Assembly (NCBI RefSeq): GCF_029531655.1
Contig: NZ_JANRMI010000001.1
Location: 744,001 to 808,000 of the forward strand
DNA from: Bdellovibrio svalbardensis
GTDB taxonomy: Bacteria; Bdellovibrionota; Bdellovibrionia; Bdellovibrionales; Bdellovibrionaceae
Direction of reading: 5' to 3'
Length of the DNA stretch: 64,000 bases
Shown: in pieces, positions 25,920 to 33,992 of the stretch
How positions within the stretch are numbered: position 1 is the first letter of the stretch
Layout: each line of letters opens with the position of its first letter
The notes under the pieces: model-generated
Seen by the model: the letters and a program-made list of their open reading frames with translations, nothing else
Database searches by the model: none
Told to the model about the DNA's origin: nothing
Translations under genes and position numbers: made by a program

Positions 25920-26828
25920 TTAAGGCTTATCAATCACCAGAGTCTTTCCTTGGGCGGCAAAGATCGCTCCACCAACAAGAAGGCCGCTTAAGGGATAGAC
26001 CCACTTTTGGTTGTTCTCCATCCAGTTTGCAAATTGGGTTTTCTGGATAGGACGATGAACGCGCTTCGTGCAATCCTTTGAGAAAAAAATCAAGGCTTTG
26101 CTGTTCAATTGGAAATCATCAATTCTCGTCGAGAATCCTTCGCATGTACCCTCGATAAAATTTTCCATCACCAATCTTTGCTGCAGGAATTGGTCGTAAG
26201 TTCCATAAAAGGAAATACTTTGGGCCGAGTTAGCCAGAAGAGTCCAATGGTAAGATCTTTCTGGAAGAACCTCCGGCGAAAGATTCTGTTCGTTCAGATA
26301 TAGCAACTGACTTTCGATGAGCAATGCCTGGGCTTGAGGCCATTGTCTGCGAATTGTCGGCAGATCGACTTTCAAAGTTTTGCATGGAGCATTGGTAACT
26401 TCTTCCGTCAAAAACTGGCTTTGGCATGACAGGTCCTTAAAAAAAGATGCTTCAGGTTTCTTAAGAGAAGTTGTCAGAACCTTTTCACTGAGATCGGCCA
26501 GAAAACTTAAGCTGACTTGAGTCAGTGGCGCACTTCTATGAAGGATTTCAATCTCTTGAATTAGCTCAGAAGCGGGGCGACCGAGTTGTTCTCCCAGAGT
26601 GAAAAGCTTCTCTTCTTGGGAGGCATTGGTTTGGATTTTTTCGATCTGCAAATCCACGATGGTTCGCACACCCTTGGTGTTTTTTGCAGTTTCGATAAAA
26701 TCAATAGGGCTGGCCCCGGGAGCTTGAATGAGAATGAACTCTTGAGCTTCAGAAATTGCGGAAATGAACAGAATAAGTATTGCGATGAACTTCGATAGCA
26801 AGGTTTTAGATAGCATTTTCGATGTCAT
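25920..26828 (-). CDS. Secreted hypothetical protein with C-terminal helix, in the Tad locus
   Basis: 302 residues with good SD (GGGAG). Signal peptide ends ISEAQ-EF. The body is helical with Cys pairs (SCQSQFL, NAPCKTL; EGTCEGF, SKDCTKR). Near the C-terminus a hydrophobic segment (VYPLSGLLVGGAIFAAQG) could be a TM anchor. It is 20 bp downstream of cpaB on the same strand and is the last gene of that block; its place suggests a lineage-specific Tad accessory protein. Family not recognised. Confidence 0.6.
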   Translation of the reverse strand: MTSKMLSKTLLSKFIAILILFISAISEAQEFILIQAPGASPIDFIETAKNTKGVRTIVDLQIEKIQTNASQEEKLFTLGEQLGRPASELIQEIEILHRSAPLTQVSLSFLADLSEKVLTTSLKKPEASFFKDLSCQSQFLTEEVTNAPCKTLKVDLPTIRRQWPQAQALLIESQLLYLNEQNLSPEVLPERSYHWTLLANSAQSISFYGTYDQFLQQRLVMENFIEGTCEGFSTRIDDFQLNSKALIFFSKDCTKRVHRPIQKTQFANWMENNQKWVYPLSGLLVGGAIFAAQGKTLVIDKP

Positions 26829-26848
26829 AACGGCTCCCAGTTTTGCCT

Positions 26849-27325
26849 CTAATTTTGATAGTCAATTCGGACAGATGATTTCTTACTTTCCGCGATCTCA
26901 GTGCCCTTAGAATCAGGATTTTGCACAACTGCGATAAAGGGCCCGGTCACACTGAGCAGTCGCGAGCTGTCGCTTTCCTTAATCAAAACCGCATACTGAT
27001 TAGGATTAAGGGGAGCACGCAGCAGCTTGATTCTGGCGGCGACCTTCACATTTCTTTTTTTCTCAGCACCCGGCAAATAAAGATCGACCACACCACCCAG
27101 GTCTCCGACCAGGGAACTCAACGACTCTGCATTGGCGAGCTCAATCGGCACCAAAACAAAACCACGTGGAATGAATGTGTCGACAGAATTGGGAACATCT
27201 GGAGCCTGCGGAGCGGGGTTCTCTTCTTTCTTCTGAAGACTCATCATCATTGAGATCACGCCAAGCAGGAGAAAGGCCGCAAGATAGATTTTAGTATCGA
27301 GTTTGAGTTGGCGGATTTTTTCCAT
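26849..27325 (-). CDS. cpaB: CpaB/RcpC-like pilus assembly protein (short form)
   Basis: 158 residues. One N-terminal membrane helix (IYLAAFLLLGVISMMMS), a Pro-rich linker, then a SAF-like and CpaB-type core: DTFIPRGFVLVPIELANAESL, VVDLYLPGAEKKRNVKVAARIKLL, NQYAVLIKESDSSRLL. Family members are usually 250-300 residues; this is about half that, lacking much of the C-terminal domain. Periplasmic, thought to stabilise the secretin. Its start lies inside the preceding small TadE-like gene (35-bp overlap), so expression is coupled. Confidence 0.7.
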   Translation of the reverse strand: MEKIRQLKLDTKIYLAAFLLLGVISMMMSLQKKEENPAPQAPDVPNSVDTFIPRGFVLVPIELANAESLSSLVGDLGGVVDLYLPGAEKKRNVKVAARIKLLRAPLNPNQYAVLIKESDSSRLLSVTGPFIAVVQNPDSKGTEIAESKKSSVRIDYQN

Positions 27326-27473
27326 GGGCTTTCTCCTGTGTGAATTGATATTTCTGATGGCGAGCTTTACTTTGGCTGAGGTGGCTTAAGGCCGCAAAAA
27401 AGATAAGAACCACTAAAAGTAAAACTAATGAGACTTCGATAAGGATCTGTCCCTTTTCATTTGCGGAAACCAT
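27291..27473 (-). CDS. Small TadE/TadF-like pseudopilin
   Basis: 60 residues. Begins NEKGQILIEVSLVLLLVVLIFFAALSHL-like: a short basic leader ending in Gly, Glu at position +5 and a hydrophobic helix, the layout of TadE/TadF pseudopilins. The C-terminus is short and basic, without a globular domain. It overlaps the TadG-like gene by 49 bp upstream and cpaB by 35 bp downstream, which is tight even for this locus. Its frame and N-terminal motif make it likely real. Confidence 0.6.
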   Translation of the reverse strand: MVSANEKGQILIEVSLVLLLVVLIFFAALSHLSQSKARHQKYQFTQEKAHGKNPPTQTRY

Positions 27474-28144
27474 TTTGAATTCTCCTCTTTCAAAGTGACC
27501 GCACAGCTCTTTTCAAAAACATAGTTGCCGGTCAGGAAAGGCTGCAGCGGTTTAGTGATGCTCAACCGATACTGCCATCTTTGTTCCAAGGCTTGGCGGT
27601 TTGAAAAGTTCTCGGCAGGACTGTAAGTCGGAGGCCTGTCTATCGAGTCCGGACGGACCGCGAGTGTGGGTACTTTGCTTGAAAGTACTTGGAGCTCCGA
27701 CTTAAAGAGCGGAATCGTGCGAAGTGTCTGATCTTTCTCGTTCCATAATTTTATCTGGTTGGAAGTGTGAGCTTTTAGCAGTAGCAAATTGCTTTGCTTA
27801 ATCAGCTGCTGTTGTTGAGTGATCAGCTTCAAAACTTTGGCTTCTACTTGGGCCAATCGCGCGAGGGCGGCAGGATTCCCAGAAACAGCTTGAGCCTTCG
27901 CTTGAATGAGTTCCAGTTTAAGTTTGAGGGCAAGGGGATTGAGTGCCAGAAGACTTTTCAGTAGCGGAGCGACCGCCTCCTGTCCCTTGAGGCTTTCGCT
28001 GCGACAGATTTGATGTAGTTTTAAATCAATTTGCACAAACGAAACTATGGCAAAGGTAACCAAAATCAGGCCAATCAGTATTGGCAAAAGAGCCATCATC
28101 AAGGCCAGGGCAAAGCCTTTTTCATTTTTTAAAATGGTTTCCAT
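27425..28144 (-). CDS. TadG-like pilus protein
   Basis: 239 residues. N-terminus KNEKGFALALMMALLPILIGLILV resembles TadG/Flp-operon proteins (G-F-A-L-A-L then a TM helix). A long helical region (about 60-135) with LALKLKLELIQAKAQA is followed by a smaller mixed region. No vWA domain, which full TadG has, so this is a short relative. It overlaps the neighbouring TadE-like genes on both sides (16 bp with 28129-28518). Membrane-anchored, periplasmic body. Confidence 0.6.
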   Translation of the reverse strand: METILKNEKGFALALMMALLPILIGLILVTFAIVSFVQIDLKLHQICRSESLKGQEAVAPLLKSLLALNPLALKLKLELIQAKAQAVSGNPAALARLAQVEAKVLKLITQQQQLIKQSNLLLLKAHTSNQIKLWNEKDQTLRTIPLFKSELQVLSSKVPTLAVRPDSIDRPPTYSPAENFSNRQALEQRWQYRLSITKPLQPFLTGNYVFEKSCAVTLKEENSKWFPQMKRDRSLSKSH

Positions 28145-28518
28145 GAAGAACCCGATCGCAAGGGTAGACGGAGTTGTTTTTCAATAACCAGAGGTGGGCC
28201 GAAGTTTTTGGCAATAAACGGGAAACGAATTTCAAGACGACCCTGAACCTTATTTCCCGAACGAGAGACAGAAATATTCTTTTCATTCTGGGTGAGCAAA
28301 ATCTTGGAAATCTGCTGGTGCAAAATACTTTCGCAATCGCCAATTTTGCCGTCATCAGCGCAAAGCAAAGCTTCGTGAAGATAGAAGTCCGCGCAGTAAT
28401 AAACCACCGAGCGATAGCACAAGAACAAAATAGATGAGAATGCTAAGATCACCAGCGGGAGCGCGAGCAGGCTTTCGACGACTCCCTGGCCGTTTTGATT
28501 TTTCCAAGCGGCAACCAT
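28129..28518 (-). CDS. tadE: TadE-like pseudopilin
   Basis: 129 residues. N-terminus NQNGQGVVESLLALPLVILAF fits TadE: Gly before the cleavage point, Glu at +5 position of the mature chain, then a single helix. The C-terminal domain (about 50-129) has a Cys pair (LLCADDGKIGDCE) and strands. Located 2 bp after the Flp pilin stop codon in the same operon. Minor pilin role for the Tad pilus, inferred from family. Confidence 0.72.
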   Translation of the reverse strand: MVAAWKNQNGQGVVESLLALPLVILAFSSILFLCYRSVVYYCADFYLHEALLCADDGKIGDCESILHQQISKILLTQNEKNISVSRSGNKVQGRLEIRFPFIAKNFGPPLVIEKQLRLPLRSGSSWKPF

Positions 28519-28520
28519 AA

Positions 28521-28802
28521 CTATTTCTGTTTGCCGCTGGAATTGACGGAGTCTTCAAAGAAGTTGCTGAAGTCGCGTTTCTTGTAAAGACTTTCGGTGA
28601 CAGCATGCGCTTCTTTTTTCTTCGAGTCGGTGCCACCCAGAGCTTGTGCCACATTGGCAAACTGCACATCGATATTGGCTCCGACGACTTTGATAACTGC
28701 AATACTTCCGACTGCGACAATGGCGACGATGATGAGATATTCGATCAGGCCTTGGCCCTTATTGTTTAGTTTAATTTTTGTTTGAGGTGAATTGGTTTGC
28801 AT
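28521..28802 (-). CDS. flp: Flp-family prepilin
   Basis: 93 residues. Leader MQTNSPQTKIKLNNKGQ, then GLIEYLIIVAIVAVGSIAVI: the Flp prepilin signature with cleavage after Gly, Glu at +5 and Tyr at +6. SD is CAGGAG. Flp pilins are usually 50-70 residues; this one carries an extra Lys/Ser-rich charged C-terminal tail (about 55-93). Major pilus subunit. First gene of the pilin-side Tad operon. No prepilin peptidase gene (tadV) is seen in the window. Confidence 0.82.
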   Translation of the reverse strand: MQTNSPQTKIKLNNKGQGLIEYLIIVAIVAVGSIAVIKVVGANIDVQFANVAQALGGTDSKKKEAHAVTESLYKKRDFSNFFEDSVNSSGKQK

Positions 28803-28884
28803 GGCGTTCTCCTGTGGAAGAAGGCCTTGAGCAAAAAGTGGAGAGAGGTGAGGGTGGAGTTATGAAGAGACTGGATCCGAGCAA

Positions 28885-28913
28885 AAAAAAGTCCGGATTG
28901 ACCGGACTTTTTT
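28885..28913. terminator. Bidirectional Rho-independent terminator
   Basis: 12-bp arms AAAAAAGTCCGG and CCGGACTTTTTT with a 5-nt loop. Downstream of the gene at 28985-29275 on the minus strand and between it and the pilin operon. Confidence 0.85.
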
Positions 28914-28915
28914 GC

Positions 28916-28934
28916 ACTCCGGCTTCACCGGAGT
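28916..28934. repeat. Interspersed 19-bp palindrome, family A
   Basis: ACTCCGGCTTCACCGGAGT, variant of the family A palindrome with the same TTC centre. Starts 2 bp after the terminator. Confidence 0.75.
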
Positions 28935-28947
28935 AGGGCTTTTCTGC

Positions 28948-28966
28948 ACTCCGTCTTCGCCGGAGT
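28948..28966. repeat. Interspersed 19-bp palindrome, family A
   Basis: ACTCCGTCTTCGCCGGAGT, one mismatched pair in the stem. Direct tandem of the copy at 28916 with a 13-bp spacer. Confidence 0.75.
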
Positions 28967-28984
28967 ATATCCAACAGAGTCGGA

Positions 28985-29275
28985 CTATTTCTTTTTAGCA
29001 GTTTTAACTGCTTCAGCTTTTTTCGCGGCTGCTTTTTCTTCTTTGGCAGCAGCTTGAGCTTCTTTCTTCGCGTCGGCTTTTTTCGACTTACGAAGCATGA
29101 TAATTCTGTCTAGGATCTCGTAAGATTCTTTTTGAAGATCATTTTCGAACACAAAGCGGTAGAAACCTTCAATTTCCGGGCTTTGGCGGAACTTTTTAAG
29201 GGATGTAGGAAGGCTGTCTGACTGAACGAAGTCGATGGAACTGCCATCTTTGGAAAGCTTAACTTTTTCTGCCAT
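28985..29275 (-). CDS. Small hypothetical protein with Lys/Ala-rich tail
   Basis: 96 residues; starts with MAEKVKLSKDGSSIDFVQSD. Residues 1-65 look folded (SLPTSLKKFRQS, FYRFVFENDLQKESYEI), and 66-96 are an Ala/Lys helix (KKEAQAAAKEEKAAAKKAEA), like histone H1-type or PAKKA tails. Such tails bind nucleic acids, so a small DNA- or RNA-binding role is possible. Divergent from folD. SD AGGGGATT is present. Confidence 0.6.
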   Translation of the reverse strand: MAEKVKLSKDGSSIDFVQSDSLPTSLKKFRQSPEIEGFYRFVFENDLQKESYEILDRIIMLRKSKKADAKKEAQAAAKEEKAAAKKAEAVKTAKKK

Positions 29276-29483
29276 TTTTAAATCCCCTGTCTTTTTAAGA
29301 ACTTGTACAAAAAGGGCGGCACCGAAGCAAGGAAAAAGCTTGGCTCCTTGGCGGGGACGAAGGGTTTAGGATTGGACTATTCCTGACTAAATCATTGAAT
29401 TTCTTTAGAAAATGCTGGAAATTGAGGTCTCATTAATCAGGCCCAAGAAATGGACCAATACTGAATCGACAGGCGGAGGGACG

Positions 29484-30344
29484 ATGCTTATTTTAGATGG
29501 CAAAGAAGTGTCTAACAAAGTGCGTGCGTCTCTTTTGCCTCGAATTCAAAAGTTCGTTGAAAAAACGGGTCGTGCCCCGCAATTGACCGTGGTCATTGTG
29601 GGAGATGATAAAGCCAGTCACATTTATGTGCGCAATAAGAAGATTGCTTGTGAAAAGTTAGGAATGAGTTCGACCATCCTGGCTTTGCCCGTGACGACGA
29701 CTCAAAGTCAGCTGAATCAGACACTTCACCAGTTAAATCAAGACCCTACAGTTGACGGCATTTTGGTTCAGTTTCCATTGCCAGCCCACCTGAGCAGCCA
29801 TGAGGTCCTGGAAATTGTTTCCCCGGATAAAGATGCGGACGGTTTGACTTACAAATCCATAGGCTACTTTTTTGCGGGACAACCGATTGTCAGACCTTGC
29901 ACGCCAGCAGGGATCATGACGATTTTGAAGCATTACAACATTTCAGTTGAAGGTCTTCGCGCTGTTGTTGTTGGACGTAGTAATATTGTCGGCAAACCGA
30001 TGGCGCAGATGCTGACCGAGGCCAATGCCACCGTGACAGTTTGTCACTCCAAAACCAAAAACTTAGCGCAATTCACTCGTGAAGCCGATCTTGTTGTCGT
30101 GGCCGCTGGTAGAGCGGGTTTGCTGGGTAAAGATGATTTTAAAAAAGATGCCATTGTGATTGATGTAGGAATGCACGGCTCGGGAATGGGTGGGAAACTC
30201 TGTGGAGATGTGCGTTTCGAGGAACTTCATGGTTGGGTCGCGGCAGCGACGCCCGTCCCCGGTGGAGTTGGGCCTATGACGATCACAACTCTTTTACAAA
30301 ATACTTGCCTCCTAGCAGAGAAAAGGGCACGTCTTTCCGTCTAG
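29484..30344 (+). CDS. folD: Bifunctional methylenetetrahydrofolate dehydrogenase/cyclohydrolase
   Basis: 286 residues, family length. ATG 29484 follows GGAGGGACG; the open frame upstream to 29412 is ignored. Signatures: VIVGDDKASHIYVRNKKIAC with the catalytic Lys region, DGILVQFPLPAHL, PDKDADGLT, RPCTPAGIM, VVVGRSNIVGKPMAQML (NADP-binding), and PVPGGVGPMTITTLLQNT. Makes 10-formyl-THF from 5,10-methylene-THF. Followed at 19 bp by the Rieske gene on the same strand. Confidence 0.95.
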   Translation: MLILDGKEVSNKVRASLLPRIQKFVEKTGRAPQLTVVIVGDDKASHIYVRNKKIACEKLGMSSTILALPVTTTQSQLNQTLHQLNQDPTVDGILVQFPLPAHLSSHEVLEIVSPDKDADGLTYKSIGYFFAGQPIVRPCTPAGIMTILKHYNISVEGLRAVVVGRSNIVGKPMAQMLTEANATVTVCHSKTKNLAQFTREADLVVVAAGRAGLLGKDDFKKDAIVIDVGMHGSGMGGKLCGDVRFEELHGWVAAATPVPGGVGPMTITTLLQNTCLLAEKRARLSV

Positions 30345-30363
30345 ACAAGCGTAGGAATATTCA

Positions 30364-31404
30364 ATGTATACAGGTTTTTTAAAGAACGTATGGTACGTCG
30401 CTTTGCCAAGTCATGAAGTGGCTGTTGGTAAAGCAGTGGCTCGCAAAATTATGAAAGAGCCGATTGTGTTTTATCGCGATTCAAAAGGCAAAGTCGCAGC
30501 AATGCGAGACATCTGCCCTCATCGCGGAATTCCTTTGAGCTACGGTCGTGTTGTCAACGATCAACTTGAGTGCCCTTATCACGGGTGGAAGTTTGATTGC
30601 ACCGGCACTTGCACAGAAATTCCTTCTTTGTTGCCGGATCAAGATTTGAATCCCAATAAAATCAAAGTGCGTTCTTATCAAGTGCATGAAGCTCAAGGCA
30701 TCATCTGGGTTTTCATCGGTGATAAAAACTTTGATATGAGCAAGGCTCCTCAGCCTCCAGTGATGAAGGCCTTTGGTGCGGATGTGAAGCCAAAGTTGGA
30801 TTTCGTTGTGAACTTCCCATGTCACGTCGATCACGCGGTGATCGGTTTGATGGATCCAGCGCATGGTCCTTATGTCCATAAAAGCTGGTTCTGGCGTTCT
30901 GAAAAATCCATGTTGGAAAAGAAAAAGAAATTTGCTCCGGTGGATTTTGGTTTCTCGATGGTTCGCCATCAGCCATCTAAAAACTCCAAAGCTTATAAAC
31001 TTCTGGGGGGCGTACCAACCACAGAGATCACATTCACTCTTCCTTGCGTTCGTATCGAACACATTGAGGTGGGCGCTCGCAATTTCTATTCTTTCACGGC
31101 ATTGACTCCGGTGGATGAAATGAATACGCGAATCACTCAATTGGTGTATTGGGACATTCCTTGGTTGAGCCTTTTGAAACCGGCGGTGAAAAAGTTCGGT
31201 CATGTTTTCTTGGGACAGGATATGGATGCTGTCACTAAGCAACAAGAAGGTCTTCGCTATGACCCTAGCTTGATGTTGATCAAAGACGCCGACACTCAGG
31301 CAAAATGGTACTATGCTTTGAAGACAGAATATCATGAGCATCTTGAGCAAAATCGCGAGTTCCAACATCCTGTGAAAGAAACTGAGCTTCGTTGGAGAAG
31401 TTAA
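30364..31404 (+). CDS. Rieske [2Fe-2S] aromatic-ring-hydroxylating-type oxygenase
   Basis: 346 residues. Rieske ligands C51-x-H53 (DICPHRGIPLSYG) and C70-x2-H73 (ECPYHGW). The catalytic domain holds the mononuclear iron motif (HVDHAVIGLMDPAHGPYVH) in the position used by PaO/CMO-like and RHO alpha enzymes. Non-heme iron monooxygenase or demethylase acting on an unknown, probably hydrophobic, substrate; a ferredoxin reductase partner is not seen. Begins 19 bp after folD. The long minus-strand frame opposite it is a shadow. Confidence 0.88.
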   Translation: MYTGFLKNVWYVALPSHEVAVGKAVARKIMKEPIVFYRDSKGKVAAMRDICPHRGIPLSYGRVVNDQLECPYHGWKFDCTGTCTEIPSLLPDQDLNPNKIKVRSYQVHEAQGIIWVFIGDKNFDMSKAPQPPVMKAFGADVKPKLDFVVNFPCHVDHAVIGLMDPAHGPYVHKSWFWRSEKSMLEKKKKFAPVDFGFSMVRHQPSKNSKAYKLLGGVPTTEITFTLPCVRIEHIEVGARNFYSFTALTPVDEMNTRITQLVYWDIPWLSLLKPAVKKFGHVFLGQDMDAVTKQQEGLRYDPSLMLIKDADTQAKWYYALKTEYHEHLEQNREFQHPVKETELRWRS

Positions 31405-31454
31405 CAGAGAACTTGATAGCGAAGCTAACTGAGAAGTTAAGGGTGAAGTTAAGA
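31395..31454 (+). repeat. Five tandem 12-bp repeats ending at a start codon
   Basis: Units GAGAAGTTAACA, GAGAACTTGATA, GCGAAGCTAACT, GAGAAGTTAAGG, GTGAAGTTAAGA run without gap to the ATG at 31455; consensus GAGAAGTTAANN. The first unit overlaps the stop of the Rieske gene. In frame with the downstream gene they encode EKLT-type tetrapeptides. Confidence 0.7.
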
Positions 31455-32597
31455 ATGAAAACGGTTTTATTGTCAGTTGCCTTGGTTCTAGCAAGTACTT
31501 CCGCGCACGCTTTGCGTTTGGAGTATTTTGGCGAGACTTCGATTCCAACAGGAACGAAATACGAAAAGACCACGATTGGTGGTTTGTCTGCAATCACATG
31601 GCAGAACAACACTTTGTATGCCTTGTCTGATGATAAAGGTCGCGCGGGTGACCCTCGCTTTTATGAATTTGATTTGAAGTTGGGCCAGCAAACTGAGACC
31701 GCGAAGGCGGGCATTAAAACCGACGGTAAAAAAACTGTAGTATTAACTCCAAAGGCTGTTCATTTTGTTACGAATCTTCCTAAGGAAGGTGAGCGCAAAG
31801 CTTTGCTGGATCCTGAAGGATTGGTTCGTCTTCCCGATGGGGACCTTCTTATTTCCTCTGAAGGCAGCAACGATGCGAAGCCTCGCGCGATGCCTAGAAT
31901 CTTTAGAGTTACCGCAACGGGCGAGTGGAAATCTGACTTCCCAATTCCCGATAAATATCTTCCAGAAACCATAGGTCAGCAGACGAAAGGCATTCAAAAC
32001 AATTTGGCTTTTGAAAGTCTCACGTCCATTGCTGATGGCAAGTTTGTCTTTACCAGCACAGAATCTTGCCTGGCTCAAGATATCGTCAGTGGCAAAGAGG
32101 CTGAAGGCGATACCATTCGTATTTTGAAATTCGAAGACAAAGGCCCTCTGGGGTACAAACCGGTCGCCGAGTTCGCTTATCATGTGGACGCTTTCAAAGA
32201 TAACCAGAAGGGCCCTGAAGTATTCCGTGGGGTTTCTGAGATCCTTGCTCTTTCTGAAACCAAACTGTTGGTGATGGAAAGAGGCGTGCGCATGGTGGGT
32301 AAGAGCTGGGCGCAGACCATCGGAATTTACCTGGTGGATTTGTCGAAGGCCACCAACACCCTAGAGATCAATAAACTGGAAGGCGCTAAATACCAAGTCG
32401 CAGACAAAGTGAAGTTGATCGATTTTGAAACTGATTTAAATAAGGAACGTTCTGGAAAAACAATTCAGAACTTTGAAGGCCTCGCTTGGGGTCCGACTTT
32501 GCCAGATGGACGTCGCAGTCTTTTGGTGATGGTCGATAATAATTTTTCTAAATACGAACTGACTGAGTTCGTCGTGTTTGCAGTTGAGGGCGAATAA
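31455..32597 (+). CDS. Phytase-like esterase domain secreted protein
   Basis: 380 residues from ATG 31455, whose signal peptide KTVLLSVALVLASTSAHA fits; the frame is open to a TTG at 31392 through a tandem repeat. The pattern (GGLSAITWQNNTLYALSDDKG, LDPEGLVRLPDGDLLISSEG, NLAFESLTSI, FEGLAWGPTLPDGRRSLLVMVDNN) matches the esterase-like-activity-of-phytase family (PF13449), a beta-propeller fold with acidic metal sites. Periplasmic or secreted. Hydrolyses phosphate or ester substrates by family analogy. It stands 2 bp before the RlmI-like gene, so is co-transcribed with it. Confidence 0.8.
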   Translation: MKTVLLSVALVLASTSAHALRLEYFGETSIPTGTKYEKTTIGGLSAITWQNNTLYALSDDKGRAGDPRFYEFDLKLGQQTETAKAGIKTDGKKTVVLTPKAVHFVTNLPKEGERKALLDPEGLVRLPDGDLLISSEGSNDAKPRAMPRIFRVTATGEWKSDFPIPDKYLPETIGQQTKGIQNNLAFESLTSIADGKFVFTSTESCLAQDIVSGKEAEGDTIRILKFEDKGPLGYKPVAEFAYHVDAFKDNQKGPEVFRGVSEILALSETKLLVMERGVRMVGKSWAQTIGIYLVDLSKATNTLEINKLEGAKYQVADKVKLIDFETDLNKERSGKTIQNFEGLAWGPTLPDGRRSLLVMVDNNFSKYELTEFVVFAVEGE

Positions 32598-32599
32598 TT

Positions 32600-33904
32600 A
32601 TGATGACAGTGTGGAGACTTCGTACCGGAGCTGATAAACGTATTCGCAGTGGACATCCTTGGGTGTTCTCAAATGAGTTGTCGGTGTCACCAAAAGGCCA
32701 TGTGCCAGGGGCACCGGTGGAATTGCAAGATGCCAAAGGCCAATTTGTAGCGCGCGGTTACGGCAATCCTCATTCGTTGATTGCTTTCCGGGCTTTGACC
32801 TTCAATAGCCAAGATGCTCAACCGACCGGTTTTGATTTCCTCCACCAGAAAGTCTTGGGAGCATGGCGCGTGCGTAAAGCCGCGGGTTTCCGTGGCAGCT
32901 TCCGTCTTTGCTTCGGTGAATCTGATTATATTCCAGGTTTGGTTTTGGACTATTACCTCGTTGATCAAAATGGCAAAAAGGCGCAGGTCTTTGTTGCTCA
33001 GCTTGTGACGGCGGGCATGGATACAGCTTTGCAAAATGCGGAAGAGTTCTTCAAAGGTTTGGTTGAAAAGGCCAAGGCCCAAGGATTCTCTGACTTCACT
33101 TGGGAGCAAACAGCAGTCGTTATTCGTAACGACGTCGGCATTCGTAAATTGGAAGGCATGACAGTCAATGAGCCGAAAACGATCAAAGATCTTGAAGGCT
33201 TTAATCTGGAACATATCGAGATTCTTTTGAACGCGGCCGGTGATGATGGCGTTATCAAGATGAGCTGTGACCTGAAGGAAGGCCAGAAGACGGGTTTCTT
33301 CCTGGATCAGACTCATAATATTTATTTGGCTGTGAATTTATTTAAAAGCTGGGCGAAGCAGCAGAATGTCAAATCTGTACGTGTCTTAGATCTTTGTTGC
33401 TACGTCGGTCACTGGGCGACTCAAATCACTCGTGCATTGAAGGCCCAAGGTCTTGAGGTGGAAGTGCACTTGGTCGACGTTTCTAAAACGGCTTTGGCTT
33501 TTGCCAAAGAAAATGCCGAACGCGAAGGTGCAAAAGTTGTCGTTCATCAAATGGATGTTTTGGAAGGCCTGCAAAACCTTCCAAGTCAGCACTATGATAT
33601 CGTCATTGCCGATCCGCCTGCGTTTATTAAAGCGAAGAAGGACATTCCAACCGGAAAAGCCGCGTACATTAAGATGAACACTCACGCCTTTCGTCTTGGA
33701 AAAAAGAACGGCTTCGTCGCATCTTGTTCTTGTTCGGGATTGTTGGAAGAAGAAGAGTTCCGCGATGCTATTCGCAAAGCTTCATTAAGAAACTATTCCG
33801 AAGTGCGCAGCGTTCTGCGCGGTGGCCATGCTGCCGATCATCCGACATTGATGCAGTTCCCAGAAGGTTTCTACCTGAAGATGTACGTTCACTACGTCAT
33901 GTAA
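32600..33904 (+). CDS. RlmI/RlmK-type 23S rRNA cytosine methyltransferase
   Basis: 434 residues (ATG at 32600 or 32603). N-terminal PUA-like domain (RIRSGHPWVFSNELSV; FVARGYGNPHSLIAFRAL), then a class I SAM-dependent fold: DLKEGQKTGFFLDQTHN, motif I VLDLCCYVGHWATQI, VHLVDVSKTALAFAKENAE, motif IV IADPPAFIKAKKD, and a Cys in VASCSCSGLL. This is the RlmI family that makes m5C in 23S rRNA (C1962 in E. coli). Cytoplasmic. Its 3-prime end is followed by a 75-nt hairpin. Confidence 0.88.
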   Translation: MMTVWRLRTGADKRIRSGHPWVFSNELSVSPKGHVPGAPVELQDAKGQFVARGYGNPHSLIAFRALTFNSQDAQPTGFDFLHQKVLGAWRVRKAAGFRGSFRLCFGESDYIPGLVLDYYLVDQNGKKAQVFVAQLVTAGMDTALQNAEEFFKGLVEKAKAQGFSDFTWEQTAVVIRNDVGIRKLEGMTVNEPKTIKDLEGFNLEHIEILLNAAGDDGVIKMSCDLKEGQKTGFFLDQTHNIYLAVNLFKSWAKQQNVKSVRVLDLCCYVGHWATQITRALKAQGLEVEVHLVDVSKTALAFAKENAEREGAKVVVHQMDVLEGLQNLPSQHYDIVIADPPAFIKAKKDIPTGKAAYIKMNTHAFRLGKKNGFVASCSCSGLLEEEEFRDAIRKASLRNYSEVRSVLRGGHAADHPTLMQFPEGFYLKMYVHYVM

Positions 33905-33911
33905 TCGAAGG

Positions 33912-33986
33912 GGTACGGACACACTTATGGTGTCGCAATCGCGTCATTTCATAACGCAACTGCGACACCATAAGTGTGTCCGTACC
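33912..33986. repeat. Long hairpin: 26-bp perfect inverted repeat
   Basis: Left arm 33912-33937 and right arm 33961-33986 are perfect reverse complements (ends GGTACGGACACACTT and AAGTGTGTCCGTACC). The 23-nt spacer itself contains GCGT/ACGC. Between two convergent genes; no T-run, so it is not an ordinary terminator. Confidence 0.85.
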
Positions 33987-33992
33987 TAAGCT

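Noticed and set aside
30481-31593. 370-codon minus-strand frame opposite the Rieske gene
   Set aside because: Rieske ligands and iron motif are unambiguous on the plus strand; the antisense frame has no recognisable domain and no ribosome site.
32687-33316. 209-codon minus-strand frame opposite the RlmI-like gene
   Set aside because: The methyltransferase frame has full SAM and PUA motifs; the antisense has none.
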